Source of the DNA: Dolosicoccus paucivorans
Lineage (GTDB): Bacteria > Bacillota > Bacilli > Lactobacillales > Aerococcaceae
Length of the DNA stretch: 35,101 nucleotides
Assembly: GCF_900100125.1 (NCBI RefSeq)
Contig: NZ_FNEL01000012.1
Coordinates: forward strand, 1-35,101
Reading direction: 5' to 3'
Part shown: positions 1 to 7,926 of the stretch, one piece after another
Numbering within the stretch: position 1 is the first letter of the stretch
How the letters are laid out: every line of letters starts with the position of its first letter
Position numbers and translations under genes: made by a program
The notes under the pieces: model-generated
Databases searched by the model: none
The model's input: the letters and a program-made list of their open reading frames with translations, nothing else
What the model was told of the DNA's origin: nothing

Positions 1-95
1 CCAAAGGCGCTGGTTAAAATATGGAATCCATGAAACTGGGTTCAGGGAAATATAAAAGTACGGTAGAGGAAAACCAACAATAATTTGACACTATC
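1..95 (+). other. Left-edge remnant, possible insertion-sequence 3' end
   Basis: No complete gene is visible. One frame is open from base 2 to a stop at 53-55 (ending ..HETGFREI). Another frame, interrupted by stops, reads K-I-W-N-P then N-W-V-Q, loosely like the C-terminal K-W-x-x-P-x-x-N-W pattern of IS256-type transposases. The stretch ends with AATTTGACACTATC (82-95), which recurs exactly at 3237-3250 and could be a transposon terminal sequence. This is a weak inference; the piece may simply be the end of an unrelated upstream gene. Confidence 0.25.
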
Positions 96-126
96 CTCAA
101 AGTCTTTGTCTTTGAGCTTTTTTAGA
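96..126 (+). terminator. Rho-independent terminator of an upstream gene
   Basis: A perfect 7-bp stem, CTCAAAG (96-102) and CTTTGAG (110-116), with a 7-base loop is followed by a T-rich run. It should end transcription entering from the left edge and insulate the gene at 183. Confidence 0.6.
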
Positions 127-141
127 TTATCATGATACAAT
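112..141 (+). promoter_or_regulatory. Probable promoter of the gene at 183
   Basis: An extended -10, TGA followed by TACAAT (133-141), lies about 40 bases before the start codon. A -35-like TTGAGC at 112-117 is 18 bases upstream and overlaps the preceding terminator. Confidence 0.4.
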
Positions 142-182
142 AATCTTAGAGATACAAGTGTGTGTAAGAGGAGTGATTATTA

Positions 183-575
183 ATGGACCGTTCTAAAGAG
201 TTACAAGAAGCGCTTGAGGCGAGCTATGCTACGTTGAAGCAAGTGGATATCGCAATGGCTGCACTGAAGAAGGCTTCGAGATGGGGTTGGATTGATTTAT
301 GGAAAGGTAAGCGTCTTTCTAGTTATTTGAAACGCCGGAAGATTCGGCAAGCGAATCGAGCGATAGAGGCGATGGAAAGATCAGTAACAAGACTGCAGTC
401 TGAATTAGCGGATGTCGCGTTAGTGATTCCAGGTGCCGTAAGTGATCGCCTCCGTGATAATTTCTGGGATATATGGGTCGATAACACCTTTATAGACTTG
501 AGTGTTCAGTCGAAGATTAAGCGAGGGCAACAAGAGTTGAAGGTCTTTCGTAAAAGAAATCTTGGCGCTAATTGA
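183..575 (+). CDS. Small coiled-coil hypothetical protein, C-terminus possibly frameshifted
   Basis: A 130-residue cytoplasmic protein with no signal peptide or membrane segment. It is mostly helical: an N-terminal helix with L-K-Q-V-D-x-A-x-x-A-L-K-K, a basic stretch around residues 50-65 (LKRRKIRQANR), and a C-terminal domain with a W-D-I-W-V-D-N motif near residue 97. It resembles a family of unnamed Lactobacillales proteins (recalled pattern, no search run). The last residues (..KVFRKRNLGAN) look unlike the rest. Reading one base later from about 550 gives VKEILALIEQLKDELKQR up to a stop at 595-597, a much more natural coiled-coil ending, so an indel near 546-550 is possible. A GAGGAG ribosome binding site precedes the ATG. 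It is monocistronic, between terminators at 96-126 and 620-655. Function unknown. Confidence 0.75.
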   Translation: MDRSKELQEALEASYATLKQVDIAMAALKKASRWGWIDLWKGKRLSSYLKRRKIRQANRAIEAMERSVTRLQSELADVALVIPGAVSDRLRDNFWDIWVDNTFIDLSVQSKIKRGQQELKVFRKRNLGAN

Positions 576-619
576 ACAATTGAAAGACGAACTAAAACAA
601 CGTTAAACGCAAACAAACA

Positions 620-655
620 TTGTGAGTTGCTCGGTTGAGAACTTACAGTTTTTTT
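620..655 (+). terminator. Terminator after the first gene (copy 1 of a repeated hairpin)
   Basis: Stem TTGTGAGTT (620-628) pairs, with G-U wobbles, to AACTTACAG (640-648); a run of T follows. The hairpin including its loop is about 80% identical to the one at 3171-3207. Confidence 0.65.
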
Positions 656-691
656 GTAGCTATAATCATACACTTTTTATTTAGATTAAGG

Positions 692-697
692 TATAAT
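692..697 (+). promoter_or_regulatory. Probable -10 element for the DUF6110/P-type ATPase pair
   Basis: A perfect TATAAT lies 35 bases before the start codon at 732. The expected -35 position holds only a weak match (TACACT, about 669-674), so an activator or metal-dependent control is possible, but no operator was recognised. Confidence 0.4.
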
Positions 698-731
698 TAA
701 TATTAACAAAAATAAGTAAGGGGGAAAAATT

Positions 732-1019
732 ATGAAGTTAAAAACTATTTTAAAAGGGACAAAAGGTGTAGGTTCATTTGCTGGAGGCGCAATATTCGCT
801 AGTCTGGCCCGTCAAGTATTAGGAAGTCAAGGTGCCCGTGAAATATACGTAAATGCATTGGCTAAAGGAATGCATGCGGTTGATGGTGTAAATACGGTTG
901 TATCTAACGTTAAACAAGAAGCTGAAGATTTATATGAAGAGGCTAAAGACGTATATGCGCACGAGAAGCAACTTGAGGCGATTGAGCAATTAGATGAAGA
1001 TGATGAGTGGAGTGAATAA
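732..1019 (+). CDS. DUF6110-like small protein, partner of a heavy-metal P-type ATPase
   Basis: A 95-residue protein. Its N-terminal third is a short hydrophobic, glycine/alanine-rich segment (residues 12-30, GVGSFAGGAIFASLARQVLG) that may sit in or on the membrane. The rest is a charged helix ending in an acidic tail (EQLDEDDEWSE). Small proteins of the DUF6110 type are often encoded immediately before heavy-metal P-type ATPases, and that is the arrangement here: the ATPase start lies inside this gene. An accessory, chaperone-like or regulatory role for the transporter is inferred from this linkage only. A strong AAGGGGG ribosome binding site precedes the ATG. Confidence 0.75.
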   Translation: MKLKTILKGTKGVGSFAGGAIFASLARQVLGSQGAREIYVNALAKGMHAVDGVNTVVSNVKQEAEDLYEEAKDVYAHEKQLEAIEQLDEDDEWSE

Positions 1020-3087
1020 AGGAATTAAGTGGCTTATCCTAAGGGAGAATACTGGCCGCATCCGTCTTGAAGTTTCTTTTAAATGTACTCCCGCTGTTCA
1101 AAGTTATTTACTTGAATTAGCACAACAACATTCTGCGATTCAACGCGTGAAGTTCTATTTGAATGAGCATCGTCTATCTGTATATTACGAACCAGGGGAA
1201 CGCGATGAAGTCCTGGCTTGGTTAGATTGCATCAATGTGGACGAGCTGTACCATATCTATCAAGATAAGCAAGAATTTACAGCTTTGAATCCCGGAAAGA
1301 TCGTGACGAGTCAGCTATGTAAGCGCTGGGTCTATCTACTCTGTGTACCTAAATCGCTAAGAATTTATTGGACACTCGGTAAAAGTACTCTATATTTACT
1401 GGAAGCATGGCGTTATTTGAGACGGGGTCAATTAACAATGGAAGTGCTAGACTGTGCAGCGGTATTTGCCTCTATTGGATTAGGTGAAGTAGCATCAGCG
1501 GGTCGAATTATGTTTATTTTAGAATTAGGTGAACGACTAGACGAGTGGACCATATCGAAGTCAATTCACGACTTAACTTCCAGTTTAGATCAAGAGCACC
1601 TTCTAATTTGGGTAGAGAATGAGCAAGGTCGACGTTACCAAGTTATGACCCAGCATATTCAAGTTGGTGATCATATTGTAGTTCAAGAAGGTGAGCAAAT
1701 TCACTTTGATGGACGAATTATTCGCGGGAGTGGATCAACTCAAGAAAGTAATTTAACTGGAGAACCGTTCCCGGTGCCGAGACAAGTTGGCGATGAAGTT
1801 TATTCTAATACGACGCTAGAATCTGGCGAGATTGTTGTAGAAGTCACAGATGCAGTCTTTAATAGTCGTCTTGAGGAGCTGGTAAAAGCAATCCATCAAT
1901 CGTTGGGAGCGCAATCCGCCAATCAAGCAAGACTCTATCATCGTGCAGACAGCCTCGTAAAATATAATTTTCTAGGATTAGCGATCACCTACTTCCTTAC
2001 CCGGAATTGGGGCAAGGCGTTATCATTCTTGCTGGTCGACTTCTCGTGTGCCATCAAACTGTCAACGTCTGTAACATACTTGACGGCACTTCGTGAAGCT
2101 ATGGAAGCGGGAGTGATTATTAAGGGATCGAATAATCTTGATTTATATGGAAAGATTGATACCTTTGTCTTTGATAAGACGGGGACGCTCACAGAGTCTA
2201 AATTATCTATAGCGAAAGTTGCACCATTTGCAGGGCATAGTTATCAAGAAGTTCTTTCGATTGGGGCCTGTCTGGAAGAACATCTCTATCATCCGATTGC
2301 ACAAGCGGTGGTTGATAAAGCACGTGATGAAAGTATTACTCACGAAGAGATGCATGGACCCCTGGTACATATAGCATCACGAGGAATCAAATCTTCCATT
2401 GATGGCGATGAAGTTTTAATTGGAAGTGAAGCGTTTATCCATTCCGAAGAGGTCTGTTTAACTCAAGAGCAGATAGAATTTGTAGAGGATTATCGAGATT
2501 TGTATAATTTACTGTATTTAGCTCGAGCAAAAGAGTTAATTGCGATTTTCTGCATCGATACGCCACTGCGTGAGAATGCAATAGAGGTCTTGTCACAACT
2601 AAAATCTGAGGGCAAGCGGATTGTGCTATTAACCGGAGATACTCCTGAAAGGTCGAGATTATTACAAGAGTCCGTAGATTTTGACGAGGTCAAAACACAG
2701 GTCACGCCACAAGATAAAGTAACCTATATAACGACAGCTCAGCAGGCCGGACATAATGTATTAATGATTGGGGACGGTCTGAATGATTCAATTGCTATTA
2801 CGCAGGCGGATATAGGTGTAGTGATGGGAGATGCATCTGATATTGCTCGTCAAGTTAGCGATATAATCTTTATCAATGATGATTTATCTTCCCTTTACAC
2901 TTTGAAGGACTTGAATCAACGCCTCGACCATCAACTATCTCGCAACTTACATCGAGCGATTGGGATTAATACATCCTTAATTGGGCTTGGTTTGATGGGG
3001 TGGATGTCAGGCTCTATGTTAGCAACCTTACATAATCTATCTACTGTTTTGATTGTAGTGGATAGTTTTAAGTTAGAAGCTAAGTAA
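994..3087 (+). CDS. Heavy-metal translocating P-type ATPase
   Basis: A membrane pump that uses ATP to export a transition metal. The family hallmarks are present in order: an N-terminal HMA-like fold without the usual Cys-x-x-Cys (residues about 15-80), an actuator loop with LTGEP (254-258), the phosphorylation motif DKTGTLT (Asp394), an HP motif (433-434) and the hinge GDGLNDS (592-598). The transmembrane metal site reads D-F-S-C-A-I-K (349-355) instead of the common CPC, SPC or CPH, so the metal cannot be assigned to Cu, Zn/Cd or Co from sequence. At 697 residues it is normal to slightly short for the family. The start overlaps the previous gene by 26 bases, implying translational coupling; ATGs at 1000 and 1003 are equally possible. 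A terminator follows at 3171. Confidence 0.9.
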   Translation: MKMMSGVNKGIKWLILRENTGRIRLEVSFKCTPAVQSYLLELAQQHSAIQRVKFYLNEHRLSVYYEPGERDEVLAWLDCINVDELYHIYQDKQEFTALNPGKIVTSQLCKRWVYLLCVPKSLRIYWTLGKSTLYLLEAWRYLRRGQLTMEVLDCAAVFASIGLGEVASAGRIMFILELGERLDEWTISKSIHDLTSSLDQEHLLIWVENEQGRRYQVMTQHIQVGDHIVVQEGEQIHFDGRIIRGSGSTQESNLTGEPFPVPRQVGDEVYSNTTLESGEIVVEVTDAVFNSRLEELVKAIHQSLGAQSANQARLYHRADSLVKYNFLGLAITYFLTRNWGKALSFLLVDFSCAIKLSTSVTYLTALREAMEAGVIIKGSNNLDLYGKIDTFVFDKTGTLTESKLSIAKVAPFAGHSYQEVLSIGACLEEHLYHPIAQAVVDKARDESITHEEMHGPLVHIASRGIKSSIDGDEVLIGSEAFIHSEEVCLTQEQIEFVEDYRDLYNLLYLARAKELIAIFCIDTPLRENAIEVLSQLKSEGKRIVLLTGDTPERSRLLQESVDFDEVKTQVTPQDKVTYITTAQQAGHNVLMIGDGLNDSIAITQADIGVVMGDASDIARQVSDIIFINDDLSSLYTLKDLNQRLDHQLSRNLHRAIGINTSLIGLGLMGWMSGSMLATLHNLSTVLIVVDSFKLEAK

Positions 3088-3119
3088 TGAGTTTTGTTGT
3101 ATGAATGGAATTAGCAGAA

Positions 3120-3137
3120 GTATCCTGTCAAGGATAC
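3120..3137 (+). repeat. Perfect short inverted repeat
   Basis: GTATCCT (3120-3126) and AGGATAC (3131-3137) form a perfect 7-bp stem with a GTCA loop downstream of the P-type ATPase. No T tail follows, so it is not a classic terminator. It may stabilise the 3' end of the message or be a protein-binding palindrome. Confidence 0.45.
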
Positions 3138-3170
3138 CCAGGGCAAGTGTATTTGACTAAGAATAAAAAA

Positions 3171-3207
3171 CTGTGAGTCACTCGATTGAGGACTCGCAGT
3201 TTCTTTC
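3171..3207 (+). terminator. Terminator after the P-type ATPase (copy 2 of a repeated hairpin)
   Basis: ACTGTGAGTC-type stem (3170-3179) pairs with GACTCGCAGT (3191-3200) and is followed by TTCTTTC. Stem and loop closely match the hairpin at 620-655. Confidence 0.65.
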
Positions 3208-3236
3208 TATAATTAATTAATTTGTGATGCTTCAAG

Positions 3237-3250
3237 AATTTGACACTATC
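3237..3250 (+). repeat. 14-base sequence identical to 82-95
   Basis: AATTTGACACTATC occurs here and at 82-95 in the same orientation, on either side of the metal-ATPase segment. It may be an insertion-sequence terminus left at both places; flanking bases show no further similarity. Confidence 0.4.
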
Positions 3251-3266
3251 ACTGAATCGATCTTAT

Positions 3267-3295
3267 TTGCTTAAAAAGTGTTAGTAAATTATGAT
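3267..3295 (+). promoter_or_regulatory. Promoter of the MIP18-like gene
   Basis: TTGCTT (3267-3272) and TATGAT (3290-3295) are separated by 17 bases and lie about 40 bases ahead of the start at 3334. Confidence 0.6.
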
Positions 3296-3333
3296 TAAGA
3301 AGAAGAATTAGACGTAGAAAGGATGATCGAACG

Positions 3334-3669
3334 ATGGATTTTTTAGAAGATGATGATCGCCAATTTTCCGAGTTAGAAAAACAAGTATATATTGCTCTGC
3401 AAGCCGTTGTGGACCCGGAGTTAGGCATTGATGTGGTCAATTTAGGATTGATTTATGATGTCCAGATTGATGATAAAGGGCATTGTGATATCGATTTAAC
3501 GCTAACAACCATTGCCTGTCCTTTAGCAGGAGTGATTCAAGAAAATGTCCGTCAAGAAGCGTTAAGTGTGGAAGGAGTCAATTCCTGTGAGGTGGAGTTT
3601 GTTTGGTATCCACCTTGGTCTCCAGATATGATGTCTCGTTATGCGCGAATTGCTTTAGGAATAAGATAA
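3334..3669 (+). CDS. MIP18/DUF59 family Fe-S cluster assembly factor (SufT-like)
   Basis: A 111-residue single-domain cytoplasmic protein of the MIP18 (DUF59) family, whose members help load iron-sulfur clusters onto target enzymes. The family core D-P-E-L-G-I-D-V-V-N-L-G-L-I-Y-D-V lies at about residues 29-45, and the conserved cysteine motif T-T-I-A-C-P follows (Cys near residue 66). The C-terminal W-Y-P-P-W-S-P-D is also typical. Length is standard. An AAAGGATG ribosome binding site precedes the ATG. It is probably transcribed alone. No suf operon is in the window, so the partner machinery must be elsewhere. Confidence 0.9.
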   Translation: MDFLEDDDRQFSELEKQVYIALQAVVDPELGIDVVNLGLIYDVQIDDKGHCDIDLTLTTIACPLAGVIQENVRQEALSVEGVNSCEVEFVWYPPWSPDMMSRYARIALGIR

Positions 3670-3827
3670 TTATACCTTGTTAGAAAGTCATGAGAATTCA
3701 TCTTGCTTTTCATTTTAATTTGTGATTAAATGAGGATATTCAACTCGCGATATATGATTTAAAGTCGTTGAAACCTACTAGAATCAACCTAGATCTATAG
3801 CGAGGATTTTTGAAAGGATGAATTAGA

Positions 3828-5042
3828 ATGAGAAGAGATTGGGGCTTGGTTCCCAAGTTGTTGTTAGGGATTGTTATTGGAGCATTAGTCGGGTATTTAT
3901 GGCGAGTCGCCTCTTTACCTGTTCTTATTTTACGGGTTCCTTTAACCTTATCCAGTTTGTTTAGTACATTATTAAGTTTTATTATTCCGATTATGATTGT
4001 TGCCTTTGTTGTGGCAGGTATTTCCAACTTAACGCAAAATGCCGGGAAATTAGTGACCGCAACCCTTCTTTTTTCCTATACATCCTTATTGGCAGCGGCT
4101 TTAATGACTTATATTGTAGGACAAAGTATTTTCCCACATTTTATTCGCCCCATTACACAAACAGCAGGTGAGGGAATTGAAGCGATTGAACCATTATTCA
4201 GCTTACAAATTAGTCCCTTTTTTGGTGTAACGGAAGCGATTATCTTTGCCTTTTTAATCGGACTAGCTTTATCTGCATTGTCTCGTGTTAATAAGGCGTT
4301 GACGATGAAGCAATTATTTATTGATTTTGAAGCAGTTATTACTTATTTATTAGGTCGTTTAATTATTCCGGTCCTTCCTTATTATATCTTTGCGAACTTT
4401 ATTAACTTAGGATATACCGGACAAATTGCTGAAGTGTTTAAAGTATTTGGTATTATTTTACTATTAACCTTTATTCAACACTTCGCGTATGTATTATCAT
4501 TATTTGGATTTGCTTCACGCTTTGTTCCAACCAGCTTTAAAGATATGATCAAAAACCAAGTGCCGGCTTATTTAACTGCGTTTGGTACCCAATCATCTGC
4601 TGCAAGTATTCCGGTTAACTTAATGTCGGCTAGAGATAATGGATTTAACGAACAAATTGCTGAATTTGTTATTCCATTAACCGCAACGGTTCACTTACCT
4701 GGATCAATGATTTCTGTAAGTAGTACCTTACTTGGTGTAATGATGATGCACGGGTTAGATTACTCGCCCCAAGTAATGATTCCATTTTACTTAACCTTAG
4801 GAATGAGTTTAGTGGCTGCACCGGGTGTGCCTGGGGGAGCGATTATGACGGCTTTACCATTTATGTATATGGTAGGAATTGAACCGGATGGTCCATTAGC
4901 GTCATTACTGATTACTTTATATATTACTCAAGACTCTTTTGGAACTTCCATTAACGTTTCTGGAGATAATGCGATTTGTGCTTTAGTGGATGCTTACGCT
5001 CGTCGCTTTAAGCCAGCAACGAGAATTAAATTAGAACAATAA
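3828..5042 (+). CDS. Dicarboxylate/amino acid:cation symporter (DAACS family)
   Basis: A 404-residue polytopic membrane protein that imports an acidic or small neutral amino acid, or a dicarboxylate, with Na+ or H+. It has the N-terminal basic residues and glycine-rich first helix of the GltP/GltT/SstT family. The serine-rich re-entrant loop appears as TQSSAASIPVN (about residues 259-269), and the late substrate/ion motif appears as SINVSGDNA (about 379-387, standing in for NMDGT). Exact substrate is not determinable; SstT-like serine/threonine uptake is one alternative given the length. The ATG follows an AAAGGATG ribosome binding site. A terminator lies directly behind it. Confidence 0.85.
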   Translation: MRRDWGLVPKLLLGIVIGALVGYLWRVASLPVLILRVPLTLSSLFSTLLSFIIPIMIVAFVVAGISNLTQNAGKLVTATLLFSYTSLLAAALMTYIVGQSIFPHFIRPITQTAGEGIEAIEPLFSLQISPFFGVTEAIIFAFLIGLALSALSRVNKALTMKQLFIDFEAVITYLLGRLIIPVLPYYIFANFINLGYTGQIAEVFKVFGIILLLTFIQHFAYVLSLFGFASRFVPTSFKDMIKNQVPAYLTAFGTQSSAASIPVNLMSARDNGFNEQIAEFVIPLTATVHLPGSMISVSSTLLGVMMMHGLDYSPQVMIPFYLTLGMSLVAAPGVPGGAIMTALPFMYMVGIEPDGPLASLLITLYITQDSFGTSINVSGDNAICALVDAYARRFKPATRIKLEQ

Positions 5043-5048
5043 ACCTTG

Positions 5049-5077
5049 AACTCTCGCTGTTTGCGGGAGTTTTTTTA
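5049..5077 (+). terminator. Terminator of the symporter gene
   Basis: AACTCTCGC (5049-5057) pairs with GCGGGAGTT (5063-5071) around a 5-base loop, followed by a seven-T run. Confidence 0.85.
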
Positions 5078-5081
5078 TTAT

Positions 5082-5098
5082 TGTCAAAAAAAGTCAAA
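5082..5098 (+). promoter_or_regulatory. CtsR operator 1 upstream of clpB
   Basis: TGTCAAA, three bases, then AGTCAAA matches the CtsR heptad repeat (RGTCAAA-NAN-RGTCAAA) with one mismatch. It lies just upstream of the clpB -35 element. CtsR is the known repressor of clp genes in low-GC Gram-positives. Confidence 0.8.
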
Positions 5099-5104
5099 AT
5101 AACC

Positions 5105-5134
5105 CTTGACCTTTCCTGACTAATGATATATACT
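5105..5134 (+). promoter_or_regulatory. clpB promoter with overlapping second CtsR-like site
   Basis: TTGACC (5106-5111), a 17-base spacer and TATACT (5129-5134) form a good housekeeping promoter. On the opposite strand 5105-5121 reads AGTCAGG-AAA-GGTCAAG, a degraded CtsR heptad pair covering the -35, so bound repressor would block RNA polymerase. Confidence 0.75.
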
Positions 5135-5174
5135 AAGTATAGGCTCGATGAAGAGCTTACTTTATTAACTTTAA

Positions 5175-5191
5175 TTTGACCAATTTTGACA
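5175..5191 (-). promoter_or_regulatory. CtsR operator 3 in the clpB leader
   Basis: Read on the minus strand this is TGTCAAA-ATT-GGTCAAA, two near-perfect CtsR heptads at the right spacing, located in the untranslated leader about 30 bases before the clpB start. Confidence 0.7.
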
Positions 5192-5219
5192 TATAAACAA
5201 ATCGAAAGGTTGTGACAGA

Positions 5220-7823
5220 ATGATTGAACAAATGACAAGTACAATGCAAGAAGCTTTAGGGCAAGCGCAACAAGTTGCGGTTACTCGTAAACATCAAGCC
5301 ATTGATGTACCTCATTTATGGCTAGCATTTGTACAACCCGGACATTTTGCCCATGATCTTTATCAAGAATTAGGCGTCAATTTGCCTGAATTTAAACAAT
5401 TAATCGAACAAGAAATTGACCGTTTATCCGTCGTTGAAGGAAGTAATATTCAATACGGTCAATCCATGAGCCAACGACTCAATCAACTATTAATGAAAGC
5501 CAATGAGATCGCCAAAGAAAATGAAGACGAATACATTTCAACAGATGTTGTGATGCTTGCGATCTATGATCAAACGGGCAATCCAATTACAAAATATTTA
5601 ACAGATCACGGTATAACTGAAGCTGTGATGAAAGAACGAATTAATGAATTAAGAGGAGGAGAGCGTGTGACTCAACAAAACCAAGAAGCAATGTACGAAG
5701 CGTTAAAACAATACGCTGTGAACTTAAATGAAGCCGTTCGCGAAAATAAAATTGAACCAGTTATCGGTCGTGACGAAGAAATACGCGACGTCATCCGTAT
5801 TCTTTCTCGCCGAACTAAAAATAACCCGGTATTAATTGGTGAACCAGGGGTAGGTAAAACCGCTATTATTGAAGGGTTAGCTCACCGTATTGTTCGCAAA
5901 GACGTACCAGAAAACTTAAAAGATAAAGAAATTTGGAGTTTAGACTTAGGTTCTTTAATTGCTGGAGCTAAATTCCGCGGTGAATTTGAAGAGCGTTTGA
6001 AAGCCGTTTTAAACGAAGTGAAAAAATCCGAAGGACAAATTATTTTGTTCATCGACGAAATTCATATGATCGTTGGCGCAGGTAAAGCTGAAGGATCAAT
6101 GGATGCTGGAAATATGCTTAAACCAATGTTAGCTCGTGGGGAACTCCATGCGATTGGTGCAACAACGTTAGATGAGTACCGTGAGTATATCGAAACAGAT
6201 AAAGCACTAGAGCGTCGTTTCCAACGAGTGATGGTTCAAGAACCAACTGTAGAAGATACAATTAGTATTTTACGTGGTATTAAAGAACGTTACGAAATCC
6301 ATCACGGAGTTGATATTCACGATAACGCACTAGTAGCTGCAGCGGTTCTTTCTGATCGCTATATTACGGATCGTTTCTTACCGGACAAAGCCATCGACTT
6401 AGTTGATGAAGCCGCCGCAACCATTCACGTTGAAATGAACTCCATGCCAACAGAAATGGACCAAGTGACCCGTCGTTTAATGCAGTTAGAAATTGAAGAA
6501 GCTGCTCTTAAGAAAGAAACCGACGACGCAAGCAAGAAACGTTTAGAAACGCTCCAAGAAGAATTAGCTGAATTAAGAGAAGAAGCGAATGAACTTACCA
6601 TGCGTTGGGAAGTGGAAAAACAAGCAGCGAATAAATTAAGAGATAAACGTCAAGAAATTGATGACGCGCGTCGTGAGTTAGAAGAAGCAGAAGCTAACTA
6701 CGACTTAGAACGCGCTGCTGAATTAAGACATGGTTTAATTCCCCAATTAGAACAACAACTTCATGAACTACAACAAAGTGAAGACATTGATCACGACAGT
6801 CGTTTAACTCAAGAAGTAGTAACTGACGAAGAGATCGCCAAAGTCGTAGGTCGCTTAACAGGTATTCCAGTGACTCGTTTAGTTGAAGGTGAACGTGAAA
6901 AATTAATGAAATTAAACGAAACTCTTCAACAACGTGTGATCGGTCAACAAGAAGCGGTAGATAAAGTCACTGAGGCGGTGTTAAGAAGCCGTGCTGGGTT
7001 ACAAAATCCAAACCGTCCAATTGGTTCCTTCTTATTCTTAGGACCAACCGGAGTTGGTAAAACAGAGTTAGCTAAAACGTTAGCTCAAAACTTATTTGAT
7101 TCTGAAGATCATATGGTTCGAATCGACATGTCTGAATATATGGAGAAACACTCTGTGTCTCGTTTAGTCGGAGCGCCTCCAGGATATGTGGGTTATGAAG
7201 AAGGCGGTCAATTAACTGAAGCGGTTCGTCGTAATCCATATACCATTGTTTTATTAGATGAGATCGAAAAAGCTCACCCAGATGTGTTTAACATTTTACT
7301 TCAAGTATTAGATGATGGTCGCTTAACTGACTCTAAAGGTCGTACCGTAGACTTTAAAAACACCGTCTTAATTATGACAAGTAACGTCGGATCTCACTTA
7401 ATTTTAGAAGGGGTCGACGATAAGGGCGAGTTATCTCATGAAGTGAGTGAACAAGTCGATGAAGTGTTAAAGGTTCAATTTAGACCTGAATTTTTAAACC
7501 GTATTGATGACATCATTATGTTCACGCCACTTACAATGAACGACATGACGAAAATCGTCTTCAAAATGCTTGATCAATTGATTGATCGTTTAGAAGATCA
7601 AGATATTGAGTTAAGATTAAGCGAAGAAGCAGCTCACTGGTTAGCTGAAAACGGGTATGATCCAATCTTTGGAGCTCGTCCATTGATGCGCTTTATTACT
7701 CGCGAGTTAGAAACTCCTCTTGCGAAAGCTTTAATTAGCGGTAAGATTTATCCAAACTCAGTGGTAACAGTTGAATTAGAAGATGATCATTTAGCGTTTG
7801 ATGCGAAAGCGATTGAAGAATAA
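5220..7823 (+). CDS. clpB: ATP-dependent disaggregase chaperone ClpB
   Basis: A hexameric AAA+ chaperone that, with DnaK, pulls polypeptides out of aggregates after heat or other stress. All ClpB parts are present in its 867 residues: Clp N-domain (1-145), first AAA+ module with Walker A GEPGVGKT (207-214) and Walker B Asp-Glu (279-280), the long coiled-coil middle domain that separates ClpB from ClpC/ClpA (about 410-530), and a second AAA+ module with GPTGVGKT (608-615) and Asp-Glu (680-681). The start matches the family N-terminus ([13 protein letters not shown]). Codon 150 is GTG behind an AGGAGG, so a second, N-domain-less form may be made. Expression is probably repressed by CtsR through up to three operators upstream. 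It is monocistronic with its own terminator. Confidence 0.97.
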   Translation: MIEQMTSTMQEALGQAQQVAVTRKHQAIDVPHLWLAFVQPGHFAHDLYQELGVNLPEFKQLIEQEIDRLSVVEGSNIQYGQSMSQRLNQLLMKANEIAKENEDEYISTDVVMLAIYDQTGNPITKYLTDHGITEAVMKERINELRGGERVTQQNQEAMYEALKQYAVNLNEAVRENKIEPVIGRDEEIRDVIRILSRRTKNNPVLIGEPGVGKTAIIEGLAHRIVRKDVPENLKDKEIWSLDLGSLIAGAKFRGEFEERLKAVLNEVKKSEGQIILFIDEIHMIVGAGKAEGSMDAGNMLKPMLARGELHAIGATTLDEYREYIETDKALERRFQRVMVQEPTVEDTISILRGIKERYEIHHGVDIHDNALVAAAVLSDRYITDRFLPDKAIDLVDEAAATIHVEMNSMPTEMDQVTRRLMQLEIEEAALKKETDDASKKRLETLQEELAELREEANELTMRWEVEKQAANKLRDKRQEIDDARRELEEAEANYDLERAAELRHGLIPQLEQQLHELQQSEDIDHDSRLTQEVVTDEEIAKVVGRLTGIPVTRLVEGEREKLMKLNETLQQRVIGQQEAVDKVTEAVLRSRAGLQNPNRPIGSFLFLGPTGVGKTELAKTLAQNLFDSEDHMVRIDMSEYMEKHSVSRLVGAPPGYVGYEEGGQLTEAVRRNPYTIVLLDEIEKAHPDVFNILLQVLDDGRLTDSKGRTVDFKNTVLIMTSNVGSHLILEGVDDKGELSHEVSEQVDEVLKVQFRPEFLNRIDDIIMFTPLTMNDMTKIVFKMLDQLIDRLEDQDIELRLSEEAAHWLAENGYDPIFGARPLMRFITRELETPLAKALISGKIYPNSVVTVELEDDHLAFDAKAIEE
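5654..5669 (+). promoter_or_regulatory. Internal ribosome binding site and GTG start inside clpB
   Basis: AGGAGG (5654-5659) lies 7 bases before an in-frame GTG (5667-5669), codon 150. E. coli ClpB is known to use an internal GTG at the equivalent place (about codon 149) to make the short isoform lacking the N-domain. Confidence 0.6.
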
Positions 7824-7832
7824 TTTGAATCA

Positions 7833-7866
7833 ATACACTCCATTTCAAATGGGGTGTATTTTTTTC
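7833..7866 (+). terminator. clpB terminator
   Basis: A 12-bp stem, ATACACTCCATT (7833-7844) with AATGGGGTGTAT (7848-7859), and a 3-base loop are followed by a T run. Confidence 0.85.
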
Positions 7867-7926
7867 TAGGCAGTCCTATCAATACGTGGTACAATGAGAC
7901 AGTAGTAACTAAAAAGGGGTGATCAA

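Noticed and set aside
5049-5219. CIRCE (HrcA) operator upstream of clpB
   Set aside because: No TTAGCACTC-N9-GAGTGCTAA inverted repeat is present; only CtsR-type heptads are seen.
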